The notes under the pieces are model-generated. The model saw nothing but the letters and a program-made list of their open reading frames with translations, did no database searches and was not told where the DNA came from. A program made the position numbers and the translations under genes. From Drosophila pseudoobscura (taxonomy: Eukaryota; Arthropoda; Insecta; Diptera; Drosophilidae), in contig NC_046679.1 of the NCBI RefSeq assembly GCF_009870125.1, forward strand, positions 15,004,001 through 15,068,000: a DNA stretch of 64,000 nt, written 5' to 3'. Below, in pieces: positions 1-11,300 of this stretch (positions are counted from its first letter, which is position 1; the number at the start of each line of letters is the position of its first letter).

Positions 1-2380
1 TGTGTTGGCCAACGAAACAAAGGCAACTACTTACAACACATTATGACACGAAAATGAAAGCGAAAACGAAGGCCTACACCGATCCGAATCGGCCTAGTCC
101 TGGATCCTTGGAACCCATTCCTACCCATTTTATTACCCTTCGCCGTCCCCTGATTCATGGCTATTGCTCTATTTCTGCGGCTCCCGGCGAGTCCCGGCGA
201 GTCGGCACATCTTCTTGTGGCTCCTTTTGATGCTGTCCAGCGCATTGAATTTGCGTGAACCATAAATAATTTTATTGCTTAATTTTTCGTGCTCCGACGC
301 TTTGCGGCGAGATCTCTAATTGAATTGCGCGCTCTGGAAAATTTCACATTTGTCTCTCCATTCCACTAAAAGTTCCATTATTTATTTGGGATCTTATTTT
401 CTAAAGGATATTGGAATTTAATGTAAATGAACTTTTTTGTTTTCGTTGCTTTTGGTTACGGCAATTGGAAAACAGATTTGAAAATTTTATACGCCTTGAT
501 GGTGGATAATTTGTTAATCGAAACGATTTATTATAATGTATAGGGTTTTATTTTGTATATTTTCTGAATTGGAATTGAAATCAAAGTTTAATTTTGTATA
601 TACATAAGTTGTGAAAACTACACATTGCAACAAAAGTTAACTTTCGGAGTGTCCTTTGCACGATACATAAATGATGTTGTAGGCGTGGTTGATCACATCT
701 CCATACTTCGAATTTGCAATAAACTCCCCAATATTTTTTTGTATTTCAAAACCGCGCTTGCAGTTTGTACTCGTAGGTAGTTTTTTAAATTAAATGAAAG
801 CTATGATTGAAAATGAACAGTCACAAAAAATCAAATTTAATTCATGGCAATTTAATTTAATTTTTGTCTCGTAATAAGATATAAAAAAAATTATGTAACA
901 CAAAGATATTTTTGGAATTATCTTTTAACCCAAAATCGTTCGTACTTTTCATGTAGTAAATATTTAATGTTTTCCTGTTCATCGACATGGAGTATCATAG
1001 GATTCTTCTAGCAGTTTCATAGGCAGAGCAATTATTATGTATGTGTATATTCGGGGCTGCCAGCTGACACACCGATCTGATAGGGCCTGGTTTTGGTGCT
1101 GGTGCTGGCACACGTGTTCATTTGCCAGGCATGCGCGCGATTTCGGCGCTCAATTGGGATTTGTAAGCCGAGCTCCGTCTGTGTATCCTTGTCGGCCTCA
1201 CACCTCATTTCCCCAGGTTGCGGCAGGCAACCCTTTCCATCGATCCTTTTGGGGATCCGACTGACTGTGTATGGCCGTGTCCTTTAAGCGGCTTATCCTG
1301 CTGTTGCCGTTTTTGGTGTCTGCTCTTTCGCTCCTGCACTCGTGCTTAACGGAAGTCAAACAGTAACTGCAGCCACGGGCATGGACCTGAGCCGAGTGGT
1401 TCTGCTTCCTTGAAAAAAACCCCAACCGTAAAAGAAACAGCTATACAAAAAATATACCAAGTAATATGGACAAACTGAACGAGGAAGAGGAAAAGGAAGC
1501 GTATAGCGGAGAGCGGACCCGAAGAGCGAGCGTAGGCAATCCAATTTTTGAAGTCAAAAGTGGCACCAGATGACGGCGTGCGCCGCACGTTTGTTCTGAG
1601 TCTTAGCCTCAGCCAGAGCGTCCCAGAAGCAGCAGCAGCAGCAGCAGCACCAGCAGGAGCAGCAGCAGGAGCAGGAGCAGGAGAACATAGTAGCATATGT
1701 TGCACTTTGGCTTGAGTGTGCGGTGGGCTATCTATCTCGCTTTGGCCGCCAGGGTCTTGTCCTTTTTCGGTGGCTTTCACTCGCACGCCACGCGGCGTGC
1801 TCTTCCTTCTCCTTCTCGTCCTGAAGACAGCAAATAATAATAATAATGATAATTCCCTATTGTGTGTGCAAGGCGCGCCAGTTGGCTCGCAGGCGGCGAG
1901 CCGAGCCTCAAGCAGTAGACCATCCCAACTGCTAGATATCCGGCGGCCTAAGAACGGCCGACATAAGGCACCGCCGCCGCGTCTAGTCTAGTTACAGTTA
2001 CCCGAAAGTTCCTCGTCGGTAGCAGTTTTTGGGAACTGAACGAACCCACGACGCAATTAAAGCCGCATCAATCAAAATTAAAGAAAATCGGGCAGCGATT
2101 TTTAAACGCGATCTAGACACGTTATAAGAAGTCTTAAGACACCGTCGATTTTTTAAGAATCATTCCACTTCCACTAGCATGTGCCAATGTGTCTCTCAAG
2201 GTAAAAGTTATTATATTCGTATTAATACATTGTTCCAAAAGAGGAAATAATAGTCGTTTCAAGTAAGCAATGCTATTTTTGACTGTAGATATATTATAAA
2301 ATACATTCATACAACAAAAAAAATTCTACATTTTGAGTAAAATCTATCGAAAGCTTTCGAAAGCATTTCGACAGTGTAGC
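1..2380. other. Noncoding region left of the C19orf12-family gene
   Basis: No open frame here looks like a real protein. The stretch is AT-rich to about 1000, then GC-richer with a CAG/GGAGCAG-type repeat (1626-1680). A segment around 1990-2200 resembles a 5' leader exon: it ends with a short ATG frame and a GTAAAA donor-like site after CTCAAG at about 2200. What it would be spliced to is not visible. Inference only. Confidence 0.5.
1626..1680. repeat. Imperfect CAG/GGAGCAG simple repeat
   Basis: The run is made of CAG triplets mixed with CACCAG and GGAGCAG units. It lies in a region with no supported gene. The poly-Ala or poly-Gln readings it gives in several frames are therefore likely incidental. 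Confidence 0.8.
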
Positions 2381-2388
2381 TATCGATT
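2381..2388 (+). promoter_or_regulatory. DRE-like motif (TATCGATT)
   Basis: One base differs from the DREF site TATCGATA. It lies about 110 bp upstream of the start codon of the C19orf12-family gene, where housekeeping Drosophila promoters usually carry it. Confidence 0.5.
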
Positions 2389-2499
2389 TCGCAGTTCTAT
2401 CAGGAATCGCTCATCTTTGGCCGTAGCTTCACAACAATTTCCAGCGGATTGACGTTCGATTTAGTTTCCAGAAAATTATTGAACAGCAAAGAACAAACA

Positions 2500-2986
2500 A
2501 TGCCCATCGATACGGGGGAGATAATAAAGGCTCTGGCTATTTTGGCCGATCGTCGCAACATTCAAGTGACATTCAAAGAGACCGCAAAGGGAGCGGCCCT
2601 CTGTGCAGCTGGTGCAGTGATTGGCGGACTCTTGATGGGGTCCCGTGGCCTAGCTGTTGGTGGGGCTATTGGTAGTCTCGCAGCCTACAGGTTGACCGAA
2701 GGTGAGTAACTCTTCTCTAAGTGGACTTTTGTTATCTCCTAATGATGTGTCTTATCTTTTTCAAGGAAAGTTCAAGTCTTTACGCGAAATTATTATGGAC
2801 GATTTGACGGAAAGCCAGCGCATAGAACTGGAGCAGCATGTGATCAATGCTGTTGCCAATGTAGGCTACGAGGATGTCCTGAGTATTGGCGCCCTAATCA
2901 TGAGTAATAGACGTGTACAAGATATTGCAATGAACGTGCTCAAATCGTTCGCCACCGAGCAACTGGGATTGAGCATCGTTAACTGA
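2500..2986 (+). CDS. nazo: C19orf12-family membrane-associated protein
   Basis: This is a two-exon gene (2500-2701, 2766-2986) encoding 140 aa. The GTGAGT donor and TTTTTCAAG acceptor join ACC GAA G to GA AAG, restoring the frame. The N-terminal third is amphipathic. A long Ala/Gly-rich hydrophobic hairpin follows at about residues 28-62 and contains [20 protein letters not shown]. The C-terminal half is helical and ends [11 protein letters not shown]. This glycine-rich hairpin plus a ...MDDLTESQR... tail is the layout of human C19orf12 (NBIA4/MPAN), found at mitochondria, ER and lipid droplets. Drosophila has two homologues; the Muller-E one is nazo (CG11671), and I assign that name from synteny, not alignment. 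The 5' ATG at 2500 is chosen because the upstream in-frame stretch has no ATG. A poly(A) signal AATAAA lies at 3021-3026. Confidence 0.8.
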
Positions 2987-3026
2987 TTATCTCTGCGCCC
3001 GTAGCCATGCGGTGCAAACAAATAAA

Positions 3027-4205
3027 AGCCTTTATCTTTTTCTAAACCTGACCAGCAGTTGAATCCAGTTTATGTATCATCTGAAGCGGAAGTTTGCTTA
3101 AAACAATTATTCTATTTGCAGTGTTCTTTAGTCGTGGACACAGTAGCTCCTTGCAACTTAATACGATTTTTGCTGACAGTGAATCAAATGCTTTTATCTT
3201 ATCTAAATATAATTTGCGCTCAATAATTCTGAAATCAAAAACCACAATTATTGCTCATATATGCTTACACTTGTATTTTTCTAGTATCTTATTCGAGTCT
3301 TTGTCTTCGGGCTCCAAGAGGCAAGAGTCGCGCGCCTAGCGTCACCAAAACTCAGTCAGAGATCTAGCAATGCTACGCTCAACAGATGTTGGAGTATCAC
3401 AGAATTTGTGCAACAACAGCAATAACAGCAACAGCAGCGATCATCATCATCACCAGCAACAACTGTTACAAGCAGTAAAAATAAGATAAAATTCAGACTC
3501 TTAGGGAAATTGCGCCAAAGAGCCGAAATAAAAAGAGTCGTAGACATTTTTCGTTGCCCCGTCTACACTGTAAACAATTCGGTGGACCCTGGGCCAACGT
3601 GCGAGAGCGTGTTTGGCTCTAACTAGATGTGAAATTTGGCTCAGTGTGCGAAGGGCAGGTCAAAATAATTTGGCTCACTGCGGAAAAGGAGGGACACGGC
3701 TAGGGGAACTGGCAGACAAGCGATACGACAACCTCTCCTCTCTTCATCCCTACATACATTCGTACATATAGTATAGTATCTCTTTCTATGGCCAGCTGTT
3801 GCTCGAGTTGTTTGGTCTTCCGTTGGGTATCATCATCGTGTGGCTGCCACGTGTCGTTGGCAAGTCCATTGGTCAATTGGTCGATCGAACAATGGCATGG
3901 CCAATTAGTATGCATGCGAGTTTGAAAAGTGAACTTAACCTGCGACTAGCCGCAAAATTACCCAAAATACTCGTATGAAAAATGCATACAAAGCATTCGG
4001 CATATGCAGATACAATACGTATCACATGGGATATGGGATCGAGCAGCAACAGCAGCTGTAAAATCAATCAAAATGTTGTCAAATAAATGTCATGCATAAG
4101 CAATACATATGTGAGCAGGATATGGCGAGTCCTCGCCCTCTTGTGGGTGCATAAATTTGCCCTTCTATATTTCCTTCTCCTTATACCCAAACTCATATAC
4201 ATTGC
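3027..4205. other. Intergenic region, no supported gene
   Basis: Short open frames are present on both strands, but none has a recognisable domain or gene structure. There are CAA/CAG-type simple repeats near 3410-3470. Confidence 0.5.
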
Positions 4206-5001
4206 TCAAAGCGCTTCACAGTTGGCCCGCTCGTCGCTGAGGAACTGACGGATCTGTTGGACGACTGAGTCGCTGCACTGTTGCGCCTGCGCCACTTGCT
4301 CCTCCGATAGCTGTCGCGTGCGGACCAGGAGTAGGGATACGTTGTGCAGAGTCTGTGCCATTCCCTTGTTGATCTCGACCATGCCGTTGATGAAGCAGTT
4401 GTTGCCGCCGGCAAATCCCAGCGGATTGAGTGGAGCCAGCTCCGTCGATTGCCCCAGCAGCTGGCAGAGGGACGGTAGCTGGGCGATCTGCTGGACGAAT
4501 CCTTGCACATTGGTGAGCGACTGCTGGCCTTCCTGCCGGAAGCTGTCTACCAGGCTGCCCAATCCGAAAGTGCAGGCCCCCAACTGATCCGTAATGTTGG
4601 CCGTGAGCTCGTCCAGATTCCAGGCCGGATTGCAGCTGGGATTTCCCACCAGCAGCTGGTTGGTCTCGTATATGGCATCGCTCAGCTGGGCCATGGCATC
4701 GGTGGTCAATACCTCCAGATTGCCCGTTATATCCTGCACTGTGCGCTCCATTTTGGACTGCAGCTGGCCGGTCGTCTCATCGCTCACATTGATGGCAATC
4801 TCGGCCAGATTGTTCACCACCATTGTAATGGGTCCATAGTTCGTGGTCCCGGTCTCTGTGTGGGTCTCATTTTGGACCACTGTCTCTGCTCGGATCGACT
4901 AAAAGAGTGATTTAGTGTTGAGAAAACGAATTTATATCATCAGTGCGGCTATTACTCACAGACAAACTTAGGAGAAGACAAATTATTCCAATGGTATTCA
5001 T
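4206..5001 (-). CDS. Small secreted protein with a six-cysteine framework (gene S1)
   Basis: The gene has two exons on the minus strand: 4960-5001 (signal-peptide exon) and 4206-4898, with a 61-bp GT-AG intron between them. It encodes 244 aa starting MNTIGIICLLLSLSIRAE, a signal peptide, so the product is secreted or lumenal. The mature chain has several N-x-S/T sites (NET, NVS, NIT) and six cysteines spaced about 21-37-24-41-20. The neighbouring divergent gene S2 keeps nearly the same spacing and the same intron position just after the leader, so the two are probably old duplicates. I do not know the function; from memory the pattern resembles the Drosophila DUF725 secreted proteins. A TATATATA box lies at 5047-5054. 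The start ATG lies about 50 bp downstream of it, leaving a very short 5' UTR. Confidence 0.8.
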
Positions 5002-5046
5002 AATGATGTTTTCGGTCTATTGTTCCTGGGTCTTTGATTTTCTTGG

Positions 5047-5054
5047 TATATATA
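5047..5054 (-). promoter_or_regulatory. TATA box of secreted gene S1
   Basis: TATATATA on the minus strand sits 46-53 bp upstream of the ATG at 5001. A TATA promoter fits a regulated, tissue-specific secreted gene. Confidence 0.7.
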
Positions 5055-5261
5055 GTCGTTCACATTGGAATCTCTAGCGATAAGGCCAGCCATTACTGAA
5101 TAGACATTCATATGTCATTTGTCTAATGAAAGACACCATCCACATAAGGTGCCAAACATAATTATACGACACTTTTGATTTGTTGTGGTGTCTAATTTTA
5201 TAAATATTTGGAAAATTATTCACAGAATTCATAAATGTTGTATAGACTCGAAAGGGTAAAA

Positions 5262-5414
5262 TCAAGTCGATAAGGCCATGTCCAACTGTGTTAGTTTTAA
5301 AGCAATTTCAGCAAAATTTTCCACATTTCCACACCTTTTGTATTTATTAATCATTTTCTTCAAGGAATGGAATGAATCTTTTCTCGAAAAGCCTTGCATA
5401 GTCTGACTTATCAT
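5262..5414 (-). pseudogene. Possible relic coding start behind a duplicated S1 promoter
   Basis: The block 5405-5530 repeats the S1 promoter and start region (4995-5140). Shared pieces in the same order are TGATGTTTT, TCTTGGTATATA, ACATTGGAATCT, GCGATAAGG and TAATGAAAGA. The ATG equivalent to the S1 start lies at 5412-5414 and opens a 50-codon lysine-rich frame that ends at 5262. That frame has no signal peptide and does not resemble S1, so it is either a decayed gene copy or chance. Confidence 0.35.
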
Positions 5415-5749
5415 GATGTTTTCCCATCAAATGTCTTGGTATATACTCAAATAGTCTCTACATTAACATTGGAATCTGCCGCGATAAGGATTGACAACTG
5501 AACATTAGCTTAATGAAAGATACCATCATCTCGTTTTTTTGACTAGTGAATACTTGTTTACACTTGCACTCCATTTTCGAAGGGAAATCGAAGGGGGTTT
5601 CCACGCGAATCAAGCGCGAACATCAATGGAATACCTGGAGCCAAACCAAAAAACATACGCTCTTACATAGTGGAGAGACCTTCTACTGAAATGCAAGGAA
5701 CCTAATGAGACAACGTATCTTTTAGCTCAAATCGTGAATCAGTTTCATG

Positions 5750-6498
5750 ATGAGGTTTGTAAGGAGTACACTGCTGCTTCTGAGCTTTCTTTGGGTAATA
5801 CTTACAATGTTAAGAATAAAACGTTTATCAACAAATAACTATTACAGGTGGAGAGTAAGAGCAGAAGGATTTGGGACAAGCAGGGGCCGCTCTACGAGTC
5901 TACGAAGCTACTGATAGCCGAGGAAAGCTTTAGGGCCGATCAACTATGGAATGACACGCATCACGCGATCTACGCACACGCCGAGCAAGTGCAGCAGGCA
6001 AAGGACACCCTAGACACTAAACAGCAGCAAGTGAGTGCGCGGCTAGAGGACTTCTTTGACCACCAATACACTGTGGAGTGGGGCTCCTGCTTCAAGCAAC
6101 ACGAGCGCGAAGTAGCCCACTTCAATAGGGAACTGATTGACAAGTATAGCATCTGCCGGCAGTCTCTGGATAGCGTAATGGAACACTTCGAGCAGGAGGT
6201 TGTGCAGGAGGCCAACTTTCTGAATGTGGCCGCACAGAAGATTTCGGATCTATCGAAGATTTGTCAGATCTGGCAGCTGAAGCAACCCTCCTTCAACCAT
6301 GCCGGCGTGCTGCTCTGCACCGTGGCCGGCATTGGAGGCATCAATCAACGCATGGCCTCCAGTCTGGAGCTTTGCTGGGACATTCTGCTGGAGCTGTCGC
6401 TAGAGGAACTGGACACACCCAGTTGCACTGCCTATCACCAGCTGAAGATGCAGTTCGATGTGGTCTATGCCGGTATCGAATCCTGTGTTATGGCGTGA
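5750..6498 (+). CDS. Small secreted protein with a six-cysteine framework (gene S2)
   Basis: The gene has two exons, 5750-5794 and 5848-6498, and encodes 231 aa. The large open frame begins at a GTG directly after an ATTACAG acceptor. The true start is the upstream mini-exon, which encodes MRFVRSTLLLLSFLW, a signal peptide that splices in frame. The mature chain is helical, with an acidic/amide-rich first half and seven cysteines. Six of them follow the S1 pattern (spacings about 23-37-19-37-21, the 37-residue gap shared exactly). S1 and S2 diverge from a common 750-bp region and share intron position, so they are likely duplicates. Function is unknown; DUF725-type is a guess from memory. AATAAA lies at 6507-6512. 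Confidence 0.8.
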
Positions 6499-6619
6499 GG
6501 GGAAAGAATAAATTATGCTGCACTAAATCTTAAGAACCCTCAGAACTTTCGCACTCTCTCCTGGTAAACCATTCACAAAAAGCTCTTTACAAATTGTTTA
6601 CTTTGCCCCATGGAGGGGT

Positions 6620-6627
6620 TATATATA
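6620..6627 (+). promoter_or_regulatory. TATA box of secreted gene S3
   Basis: TATATATA lies about 165 bp upstream of the S3 ATG at 6789. This implies a 5' UTR of roughly 120-130 bp, with TCAGCA at about 6667 as a possible initiator. Confidence 0.5.
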
Positions 6628-6788
6628 GCGTTATGAATGAGATAAGGAGCGATTAGTAGTCTCCAATCAGCACTTAAGAAAATCCAATGGGGTATCTCTG
6701 ATGGTATTTTACGAGCAATAGTTGTGCCGATAGCAGATCTGACCGACCAACTGCTCCACAGTTAGATTTCACCGCTTGGCCGGGAAAA

Positions 6789-7946
6789 ATGTTGCCTAAA
6801 GTATCTCTGCTCTTGCTGAGCTGTGTGCTCCTGAGTGCCTACGCGAGTGGCCACCAGGAGCTGGACAACCTGCTAATGCAGCAGCAGAAGGACTTGCAGC
6901 TGTCCAGCTCTGAGGTCGAGGCTCTGCGTCCCCTCTATCGCGAGCTCCAATCCCAGTACGACTATCTGTACAGCCTGAAGCTACAGCAAGGGGATGGAAG
7001 TGCTCAGAGCGAGGCGGTGACCGAGCCTCAAATGGATGCCAGCTACCTCCAGGTGTTCGAGGAGCTCCGCAGTCAGTTCTCGATCTATGTGGATGAAAAG
7101 CCAAAGATTGTCTACGACACCTCGCTGCCCACGGTGGAAGAACTGATTGGAAAACCCAGTCCGGACTTGACTAAAGAACAGCAAGCGGAGTTTGAAGATC
7201 TGCGGGACATCTTACAGGACGTGATCGACGAGGCTCAGGAGGGAATCGATGAACTGGTGATGCGCGCCATTGATCTGGAGACCAATCTGCTGACTATTAA
7301 CAAGCCAAAGATTGTCACGGCTGCGATTGGAGGCCTGGGATTTATGTCCAAGTACTGGGGTTTTGCAGAGATGGCCGCATACTGCAGCTACTCGCATGTG
7401 CCCCAGTTCAAGCAGGCTCTGCAAGCCGTCAGCGATGGCGTCGACTGCTACACCTACACCACGGTGCTGGTGCTGCGCATCCAGCACGAGACGGTGGCCT
7501 CCGTAAAGGAAATCCGGCAGAGTATCCGTGGCTTGGTGAACATCTACAAGAAGATTGCCGCCAAGCAGACAACTATGGGAAGGATACTCTCGGGCACCAT
7601 TAATGCCCTGAGTGCGATCCGTCGTGTCCATGACATCATCGCCGTTGGCATCGAGGGCTATGGCAAGCTGAACAACGAGCTACCAGGAGCCGCCCTCAAG
7701 TCGGCCCAGTGTGGCGTGGAGTTTGTCAACAGCATTCCACAAATGGTAGAGACGACACAGAACCTGACCGCTTGTATCGTTTACGTGGATACGGACAAGC
7801 CGAGCTACGAGTTTACTCTACCGGAAGAGGATCGTTATTGGAACACGGGCGCAGAGCCTCCAGAAATACCCTATGAGAATAGTGGGGATGAGGATGATGA
7901 AGACGAGGATTTGGAAAATGTGGATGACTATGTAGATCACAGGTAG
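6789..7946 (+). CDS. Secreted acidic-tailed helical protein (gene S3)
   Basis: This single open frame encodes 385 aa from an ATG in a good context (AAAAATG). It starts with a clear signal peptide (MLPKVSLLLLSCVLLSAYASG) and continues as a long, mostly helical chain. The mature chain has only four cysteines, in two pairs each spaced about 21 residues (near residues 200/221 and 309/330). The C-terminal 35 residues are strongly acidic (GDEDDEDEDLENVDDY). It lies head-to-tail after S2 and may be a distant member of the same secreted family, since S1 and S2 also have cysteine pairs about 20 residues apart. I do not recognise the protein and assign no function. AATAAA lies at 8016-8021. Confidence 0.8.
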   Translation: MLPKVSLLLLSCVLLSAYASGHQELDNLLMQQQKDLQLSSSEVEALRPLYRELQSQYDYLYSLKLQQGDGSAQSEAVTEPQMDASYLQVFEELRSQFSIYVDEKPKIVYDTSLPTVEELIGKPSPDLTKEQQAEFEDLRDILQDVIDEAQEGIDELVMRAIDLETNLLTINKPKIVTAAIGGLGFMSKYWGFAEMAAYCSYSHVPQFKQALQAVSDGVDCYTYTTVLVLRIQHETVASVKEIRQSIRGLVNIYKKIAAKQTTMGRILSGTINALSAIRRVHDIIAVGIEGYGKLNNELPGAALKSAQCGVEFVNSIPQMVETTQNLTACIVYVDTDKPSYEFTLPEEDRYWNTGAEPPEIPYENSGDEDDEDEDLENVDDYVDHR

Positions 7947-8318
7947 TGGAGGTGCGTGCGGATTTCGGCGATGCCCCTCGCTGTCGCGATCGATAAGGCA
8001 ATTATGGTTGATAGGAATAAACTTGAGATTGATAAAACGCGACACCGATCGATATGATTAAAATATACTTCGAGCAAATGTCAGAAAGTGTGTGTTTATT
8101 TCTTGGTTCCAATGGATTGGCAAGGAAGCCACGGATTCCATTGGATTTCAACGTTTTTCATTGAGGATAAATTACTCAATGCTTTGATGTCACATACCAC
8201 GTTATTAAAGTTGACTCTATGACTAGATTTGTGGTATCAACAGCACATTAACTGATACGTTCTTGATACGCAAAATAGTATTTAATCTATGACTAGATTC
8301 TGGACTTCTGACTTGTGA

Positions 8319-11300
8319 CTAGACATCGCTCTCCTTGAGCTGCCGTACATATTGCTCACTCAGAGACTTGTTCAATCCATCGAGATTGACATGCACATCG
8401 AACGGAGGTCCAACCGCCTGGGGAGTACTCTGTGACTTGTGCACATTCCTGGCGGTTGGACTGGGGGGTGGTTTCTCCGCTCCGTAGGCCTGGGGTATAG
8501 CAATCACGTCGGCCATCAACGTTTGGCGACAGAGGGCCGAGAGGGCACTGCCACTGGTGCCGGAGGCAGATGACTCCTTGGACTTCTTGCCGCCGCGCCG
8601 CAGCTTAGAGGTGAGTGTGGCGAAGCCAAGTTTGCTGGAGATCTTTGCACTCCGACTGACGGAACGCGGCAGGCTGTCGTAGGCACTGGAGGTACCGGCA
8701 CTCTCCTGATCGGTGGATACTTCCTGTTGGTACTGTTGCTGTTGTGGCTCCAAACTTCTGGCAGCTGCTTCAGCTCCTCCTCGGATGCTGCCAGCACTGA
8801 TGCTCTTGTGAAGCGGAACCGCATCGCTTCCAGCCGTGGGTGTGGGTGGCTCCTGCCGTGGCGTTACCGGAGCGCTCTGCAGAAACTGCGCCTTTGCCAA
8901 CTGTAGGCGAATGGCTCGCTCCGAGAGGGGAGTGACCGGCCGATCGGGCGGAAGTATCTGTGGTGGGGGGAACTCAAAGTGCTTGGACTTGGTGGGGGTC
9001 AACGAAGGGGTGGTCTTGCCCTCCAGCTTGCGCTGAATGCGCGGCAGTGTGTTATCCTCGCGGTTGGGCAGAGTCAGTGGAGGGTGAACCTTGGAGAAGG
9101 TCGAACCGGAGCTGGTCTTGGCGATCTTGTGCTCAATGTTGTTGCTGACGGTTGCGCTGTGCGACTTGTGCAGTGAGTTTTTCTTGTAAAGGTGCGCCCT
9201 TCGCGGCGGCACGGGAGGATTGGGCAGCTCCATTGGCATCCGCTTGGCCGCCGGCTGGGCCAGCCTCTGGATGCTGTCACTAGCCAGCGGGGGACGGACC
9301 AGGAGTGACCCCTGACGCAGGCCTTCGCTGCTCTGGCACTTGCGCAGCTCTACTTTGGGCCGATGTGGCGGCAGTCTCTCCAGGCTGATGGATTTGTACA
9401 GACTGAGTGGGCGTGGCTGATTCTTCGATCTCACTGACTTCTCGGGCTTCTCCTCGACGCTATGCGTGGGGCTGTCTAGCTCCTTTTCGATGAGTGCAAT
9501 GCCCTCGGATGCACTGGGCTCCATAATGGTGGTGAAGATCTTTCGCTTGGTCTTCACGAAGACATTGGCATTGTATGTGCGGGCATGGGGCTCTGGCAGC
9601 GGAGGTGGTACAAATCCGCCCAGTTTCATGGGTGGAGTTGCAGCAGCAGCAGGTGCTGCAGTAGGAGCAGGAGCGGATGCGGGGGCAATGCACTGACTCT
9701 GTTCGATAAGTTCACCGGGCTTCACCTTGAGCGAGCCGTAGATTACATCATCTGTGGCATTGGCGGTATCTAACTCATGCGGGGCCGTTGTCGTGAAGGA
9801 ACCCAGCCGGAAATCATCGTCCAAGGAGCGCTGTTTCACCCGAAAGTTCTTGCGGCGCAACCGACGTGGGGTCTCCAGCACGCTATGCGTATCCGCATCG
9901 CTGCTGTCGCTCTCCGTCTTGCTGTTCTGCCGGGATCCCATCTTGCGCAGGCGTACCACCTTCTTCTTGGCCGCATTTGCAGTGACACTGCCGTTGGCGT
10001 TGGCGTTGACATTGGCATTGGCCATTCCCATGTTGGAGCGACAAAGGGTGCCCGTTGTAGTGCTAGTCTCAGTCTCGTGCTCCATAGGCGAGGCCGCACT
10101 ATGATCCGTGAGCGCCAATTGATCTCGGCTGGAATTGTCGCAGGTGGCATACGCGGAGCTGCTCTCCAGCTGCTGCCCATCTTCGCTCGTAATGTTGATA
10201 TCCGGCACAATGTCGCGCGGATAACGATTTGTGCCGCCCTCTGGAATGCAGGGAAATTCGAATGAATGAATGATTCTGAAGGAATAACATTTCTGCATAC
10301 GTATGCTTAGTTTCAGGCACTGCAGGGATTCGAGCAGCCCTTGCAACTCCTCCTGGTATTCCTGTGTCCGCTCCTCCATTGTCTCCTGACAGCAAGCCTC
10401 ATCCAGTGGTGACTTTTGGCTCTGGAATGTAGAAACACACTGAATGTGTGCTCTGGATAGGAAGTTCTGATCCACTTACCAGCTCGGCCAGGCGTCCCAG
10501 CTCGCTCTGAACATCGGATATGGCGTTCAGTACGGACGCCTTCATCAGGTTATTGGAGTAGTACGGATAAATGCTGCGAATGCTGAGTAAAACAGCCTGA
10601 CACTCCCGCATCGAGCTCTGCTCCAGCAGGTCGGGCGACGCATTCTTTAGATGGCCAAACAGTTCATCGGCACGTTTTACTGCACCGAGCAGTGGGGCGA
10701 GATTCGTGTGTGATTCGAAGCTCTGCACGCGGCGAGAGTTGCTGTTGGGGTATAGCAAATGAAAAGAAAATAACTTTAAAGATGGGTGTACTTGGAGGGT
10801 GATATATGCCACCTACACGTAGTCATTGCACTGTACTTCCTCGTATTTGTAGATCGGGGTCTGCTGTTCCACCAGCGTGTGGGCGGTGACCAGCGGTGAG
10901 GCGGTGTCATGTATGTGCTCTTCCACTTCCACCATCACTGCCTCGGGTTCGTCGTACCTCTTACACTCGTGATCCGTGAGAGCATCGGTGCTGTCCTCGA
11001 TCTCCTGCAGATGATCGTTGACGTCATTCAGCGACAGCGAAGAGGCCTGCTGCGAGATGGCCGGCCCTTGGTTACAATTTGGCGACACACTGTCCAGCGA
11101 AAGGGATCGGCTAAGAGTGGGCGAGTGCTCAGCAGTAGCTAATGGAGGGTTAAATTTAAGATTTAAATTCATCCGAAGAGTATATGCACCCACCTTTGTT
11201 GCACTCCTTGTTGATGCGCCGTACATCTATGGGACAGTAGCCGGGATGGAGCAGGGCAAAAGTAGATGCCTCCGGTCCAATGCCCCTGGCCTTCTCCCAT

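Noticed and set aside
1346-1786. 146-codon minus-strand frame with an Ala/Pro run
   Set aside because: Created by the CAG-type repeat; no domain, no splice context.
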